The notes under the pieces are model-generated. The model was not told the origin of the DNA, did no database searches, and saw only the letters and a list, made by a program, of their open reading frames with translations. Positions 6,034-8,388 of a DNA stretch of 8,388 nucleotides are shown piece by piece (position 1 is the first letter of the stretch; every line of letters begins with the position of its first letter). Position numbers and translations under genes: made by a program. Source of the DNA: CAJPQU01 sp052170475 (lineage in GTDB: Bacteria; Bacillota; Negativicutes; Selenomonadales; Selenomonadaceae); contig JBQNAL010000035.1 in assembly GCA_052170475.1 (NCBI GenBank), positions 1-8,388 of the forward strand. Direction: 5' to 3'.

Positions 6034-8247
6034 CTAATTTCTTCCCTTGCCCATGCTGTCGTTCATGCTCGGCGCAGCAGAAGACGTCGTCGGATTGGAC
6101 GATGGCGTCGCCGCCGGCTTTCGATCCTCTCGCTCCATTGGTTCCGGCGTCCCGATATTCTCCGGCGTTCCCCGATTGTCCGTTTCACGCTGTGTTCCCG
6201 TCGGATTCAGCTTTCCCGCATTACCTGTCTTTCCTTCGTGAGCACTTGGCCGAGTCGGAGCTGGGGTCGGCCTAGTCTCCTTCCCCTTCTGCTCTGACGC
6301 CGATGTCCGTGAGCGGTTCTCTTCACGCAGCTCTAATACCGTATCGCCCCGACTGTCGCTCACGCTGGGAAAATTTTGTACCGGCATCCCCGCCACCGCC
6401 ACGCTCATGAAATCGTGCCAGATCGTCGCAGGCAGATTGCCGCCCGTCATCCCGCCCAAATCCGTATTATCGTCGCAGCCAACCCACACCCCGGCTACTA
6501 AATCCGGCGTATAGCCCACGAACCAAGCGTCCAAATAATCGCTGGTCGTCCCCGTCTTTCCCGCCGCTGGGCGGCCAATGTTCGCGCCGGTTCCCGTGCC
6601 GCGAACGACGACCCCTTGGAGCATGTCCGTCAGTTCCGCCGCGCTGGTCTCGCTTATGACGCTCCGCTGCTTAGGCTTCGCCTGTTCCAAGACCTTACCG
6701 TTTCGATCCAGCACCTTGAGGATGGCCACCGGATCTACATGCACCCCCTGATTGGCAAACGTCCCGTAGGCGCTGGTCAGTTCTAATGGCGTCACGCCCC
6801 GCGTCATACCCCCCAAGGAGGTTGCTAAATTGCGGTCGTTTTGCGGTCCATCCAAAACGAAAGTGGAGATGCCCATCTCCTGCGCATAATAGATAGGTTT
6901 ATCCATGCCCAATTTCTGCGCGATCTTCACTGTCGGCACGTTGAGTGAGTGTTCCGCCACCGTGCGCAGCGTAACCTTACCGTTAAAATTTCGATTGTAG
7001 TTTTCCGGCTCCCAGTCTCCAATCCGCACCGGACTGTCCTCAATGATCGTCGCCGGAGAAAATTTATTTTCTAAGGCCGCCGCAAAGACGAAGGGCTTAA
7101 AGGCAGAACCTGGCTGCCGCTCTGCCATGGTGGCGCGATTGAACTGATCCGTCCCCCGACCGCCAACCATGGCTTTGATCTGTCCCGTATGAGGGTCGAT
7201 GGCCACCAACGCCCCCTGCGGCTGCGCAATCCCGTTCACCGTCTCCTCGTAAAGGGGCAGATCCCGCATGGCTTCTTCCGCCGCCCGCTGCATGTCCATG
7301 TCGATTGTGGTGTAAATCTTGAGTCCTTCTTTATATACTGCATCTGCGCCGTAGCGATCAATGAGCGTTTGGGTGACATAATCGATGAAGTAGGACGCGA
7401 CGGTGACACCACCCGACGATTTTGGCTGCACCAGCTTCAGTTCCGCTTTCTTCAGATCCTGCGCCACACTGTCACTAATGTAATGGTACTTGCTCATTTG
7501 TTCCAGCACGATGGCCTTTCGCGCCTGTGCTGCCGTTAAATTATTAAAGGGTGAATAATAGTTTGGACTCTTTGGGATTCCTGCCAACATGGCACATTCA
7601 TTCAAGTTCAGCTCACTGACATCCTTGCCAAAATAGGTACGTGCTGCCGCCTGCACTCCGTAGGCACCCTGACCGAAATAAATCTGATTCAAATAAAATT
7701 CTAAAATTTCCTGCTTCGTATACTCCCGCTCGAGCTGCAAAGCCAAAAACATTTCCTGCACCTTGCGGCGCAGCGTCCGCTCTTGGGTGAGATAAGCATT
7801 CTTCGCCAACTGCTGGGTGATGGTGGAACCGCCTTCCGCCACGCTACCGTCGGAAATATTTGCCCACAAGGCGCGCAAAATCCCACGTGGATCGACGCCT
7901 GCATGTTCATAAAATCGAGCGTCCTCCACCGCCACAAAGGCATTCTGCAAATCCTTGGGAATCTGCGCCAATTTTACGGGTACCCGATTTTCCGTGGCGT
8001 GGATGTTGGCGATCTCATTGCCGTTCACGTCGTAGATTTGGGACGAGGAAGCTGGCTGAAGATCGTCCACCAAATTGGGCTTCGTATTCATGCTGGCAGT
8101 CAAAAAGCCGCAGCCGATTCCCGTCAGCATGACGATCACCACGATGATAAAGCCCAACAAGATCCGCCCGAATCCGCCGGATTTTTTCTTGGTCTTCTTT
8201 GCTCGACCGGCGGTCGATCGCTTTGCCCCGACAGCATGTTTTTCCAT
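6034..8247 (-). CDS. Class A penicillin-binding protein (PBP1A-type peptidoglycan synthase)
   Basis: A bifunctional cell-wall enzyme of 737 residues that polymerises lipid II and cross-links the stem peptides on the outer face of the inner membrane. A Lys/Arg-rich cytoplasmic tail (AKKTKKKSGG) precedes one transmembrane segment at about 27-51. The GT51 glycosyltransferase follows, with EDARFYEHAG (catalytic Glu108), GGSTITQQ (139-146), RRKVQEM (about 160-166) and KQEILEFYLNQIYFG (about 178-192). The transpeptidase has the acyl-enzyme serine in SAFK (380-383), SLN (434-436) and KTGT (564-567). A Pro/Thr/Ser-rich and charged tail of about 110 residues (627-737) has no domain I recognise and is probably disordered in the periplasm. 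The start is the ATG at 8247, five bases after AGGAGGG; the upstream in-frame ATG at 8262 lies ahead of that site and is rejected. It heads an operon with tyrS. Gene naming (ponA, mrcA) varies, so no symbol is given. Confidence 0.96.
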   Translation of the reverse strand: MEKHAVGAKRSTAGRAKKTKKKSGGFGRILLGFIIVVIVMLTGIGCGFLTASMNTKPNLVDDLQPASSSQIYDVNGNEIANIHATENRVPVKLAQIPKDLQNAFVAVEDARFYEHAGVDPRGILRALWANISDGSVAEGGSTITQQLAKNAYLTQERTLRRKVQEMFLALQLEREYTKQEILEFYLNQIYFGQGAYGVQAAARTYFGKDVSELNLNECAMLAGIPKSPNYYSPFNNLTAAQARKAIVLEQMSKYHYISDSVAQDLKKAELKLVQPKSSGGVTVASYFIDYVTQTLIDRYGADAVYKEGLKIYTTIDMDMQRAAEEAMRDLPLYEETVNGIAQPQGALVAIDPHTGQIKAMVGGRGTDQFNRATMAERQPGSAFKPFVFAAALENKFSPATIIEDSPVRIGDWEPENYNRNFNGKVTLRTVAEHSLNVPTVKIAQKLGMDKPIYYAQEMGISTFVLDGPQNDRNLATSLGGMTRGVTPLELTSAYGTFANQGVHVDPVAILKVLDRNGKVLEQAKPKQRSVISETSAAELTDMLQGVVVRGTGTGANIGRPAAGKTGTTSDYLDAWFVGYTPDLVAGVWVGCDDNTDLGGMTGGNLPATIWHDFMSVAVAGMPVQNFPSVSDSRGDTVLELREENRSRTSASEQKGKETRPTPAPTRPSAHEGKTGNAGKLNPTGTQRETDNRGTPENIGTPEPMEREDRKPAATPSSNPTTSSAAPSMNDSMGKGRN

Positions 8248-8252
8248 GGAAA

Positions 8253-8259
8253 CCCTCCT
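8253..8259 (-). promoter_or_regulatory. Ribosome binding site of the penicillin-binding protein gene
   Basis: AGGAGGG on the minus strand, five bases before the ATG at 8247-8245. It overlaps codons of the longer possible frame starting at 8262, which shows that the 8247 start is the one used. Confidence 0.85.
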
Positions 8260-8282
8260 CATCAGAAACCTGTTCCCATTTT

Positions 8283-8288
8283 ATCATA
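8283..8288 (-). promoter_or_regulatory. Candidate -10 box for the penicillin-binding protein/tyrS operon
   Basis: TATGAT on the minus strand, within TATGATAAAAT, would place the transcript start near 8276 and give a leader of about 30 bases. No convincing -35 hexamer lies 16-18 bases upstream. An alternative -35, TTGCAA, sits further up at the edge of the inverted repeat but lacks a good -10 at 17 bases. The operon may also be read from a promoter outside the window. Confidence 0.35.
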
Positions 8289-8343
8289 TCTTCTCCATTC
8301 GTGCAGGGGTATTTTCCCTATCGCCCCCCTGATGGCAGATTGC

Positions 8344-8375
8344 AAGTTTAATTGTCGCATCGTTGAGTTAAACTT
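8344..8375. repeat. Interrupted inverted repeat upstream of the penicillin-binding protein operon
   Basis: AAGTTTAATT (8344-8353) and AGTTAAACTT (8366-8375) are inverted copies differing at one base, with a 12-base spacer; adding a GC/GC pair outside with one bulged base extends it slightly. The right arm, read on the minus strand, is AAGTTTAACT, identical to window positions 1-10. It lies about 100-130 bases before the start codon of the operon. This could be an operator or a small hairpin; no T-run follows to make it a terminator. Confidence 0.45.
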
Positions 8376-8388
8376 TGCCCCTCATGCA

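Noticed and set aside
8301..8330. GGG/CCC runs in the leader of the penicillin-binding protein operon as a terminator or G-quadruplex
   Set aside because: The G and C tracts give only a 3-4 bp stem with no T-run in the right place, and the spacing of G tracts is irregular.
1..8388. The matching 10-mers at both window ends as terminal inverted repeats of a mobile element
   Set aside because: The match is only 10 AT-rich bases, no transposase or integrase is present, no target duplication is visible, and the content is housekeeping genes.

Overview
This window looks like a piece of an ordinary chromosome from a low-to-moderate GC bacterium of the Bacillota that builds a double membrane, most likely a member of the Negativicutes (Selenomonas/Megasphaera/Acidaminococcus-like). 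The evidence is mixed. The alanyl- and tyrosyl-tRNA synthetases and the class A penicillin-binding protein read as Bacillota-type proteins. The membrane fusion protein at the left end carries the tip motif used to dock onto TolC-type outer-membrane channels, which implies an outer membrane. The genus cannot be fixed by reading alone.

Layout, left to right. Positions 1-89 are intergenic, with several short palindromes. Positions 90-1097 (minus) encode a HlyD/EmrA-type periplasmic adaptor with a TTG start. A long hairpin at 1129-1170 separates it from alaS (minus, 1172-3802). A 174-bp divergent intergenic region follows, holding a near-consensus sigma-A promoter for alaS and an extended -10 promoter for the next gene. 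The only plus-strand gene, 3977-4738, is a GalT/HIT-like protein of the DUF4931 type. It converges on tyrS (minus, 4785-6032) at a strong bidirectional terminator (4740-4779). tyrS follows a class A penicillin-binding protein gene (minus, 6034-8247) with one base between stop and start, so the two form one operon. The right end (8248-8388) is the leader and promoter region of that operon, with an inverted repeat at 8344-8375.

Functionally the genes are mostly housekeeping: two aminoacyl-tRNA synthetases for translation, a bifunctional peptidoglycan synthase, and an adaptor for a trans-envelope exporter whose pump and channel partners lie outside the window. The HIT-like gene is the least understood. 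There is no mobile element, CRISPR array, RNA gene or defence system. I did not find a convincing undescribed system; the items worth a second look are the HIT-like nucleotidyltransferase candidate, the TolC-docking tip and symmetrical hairpin breaks of the adaptor, the apparent absence of T-box control on alaS, and the palindromes at both window ends.
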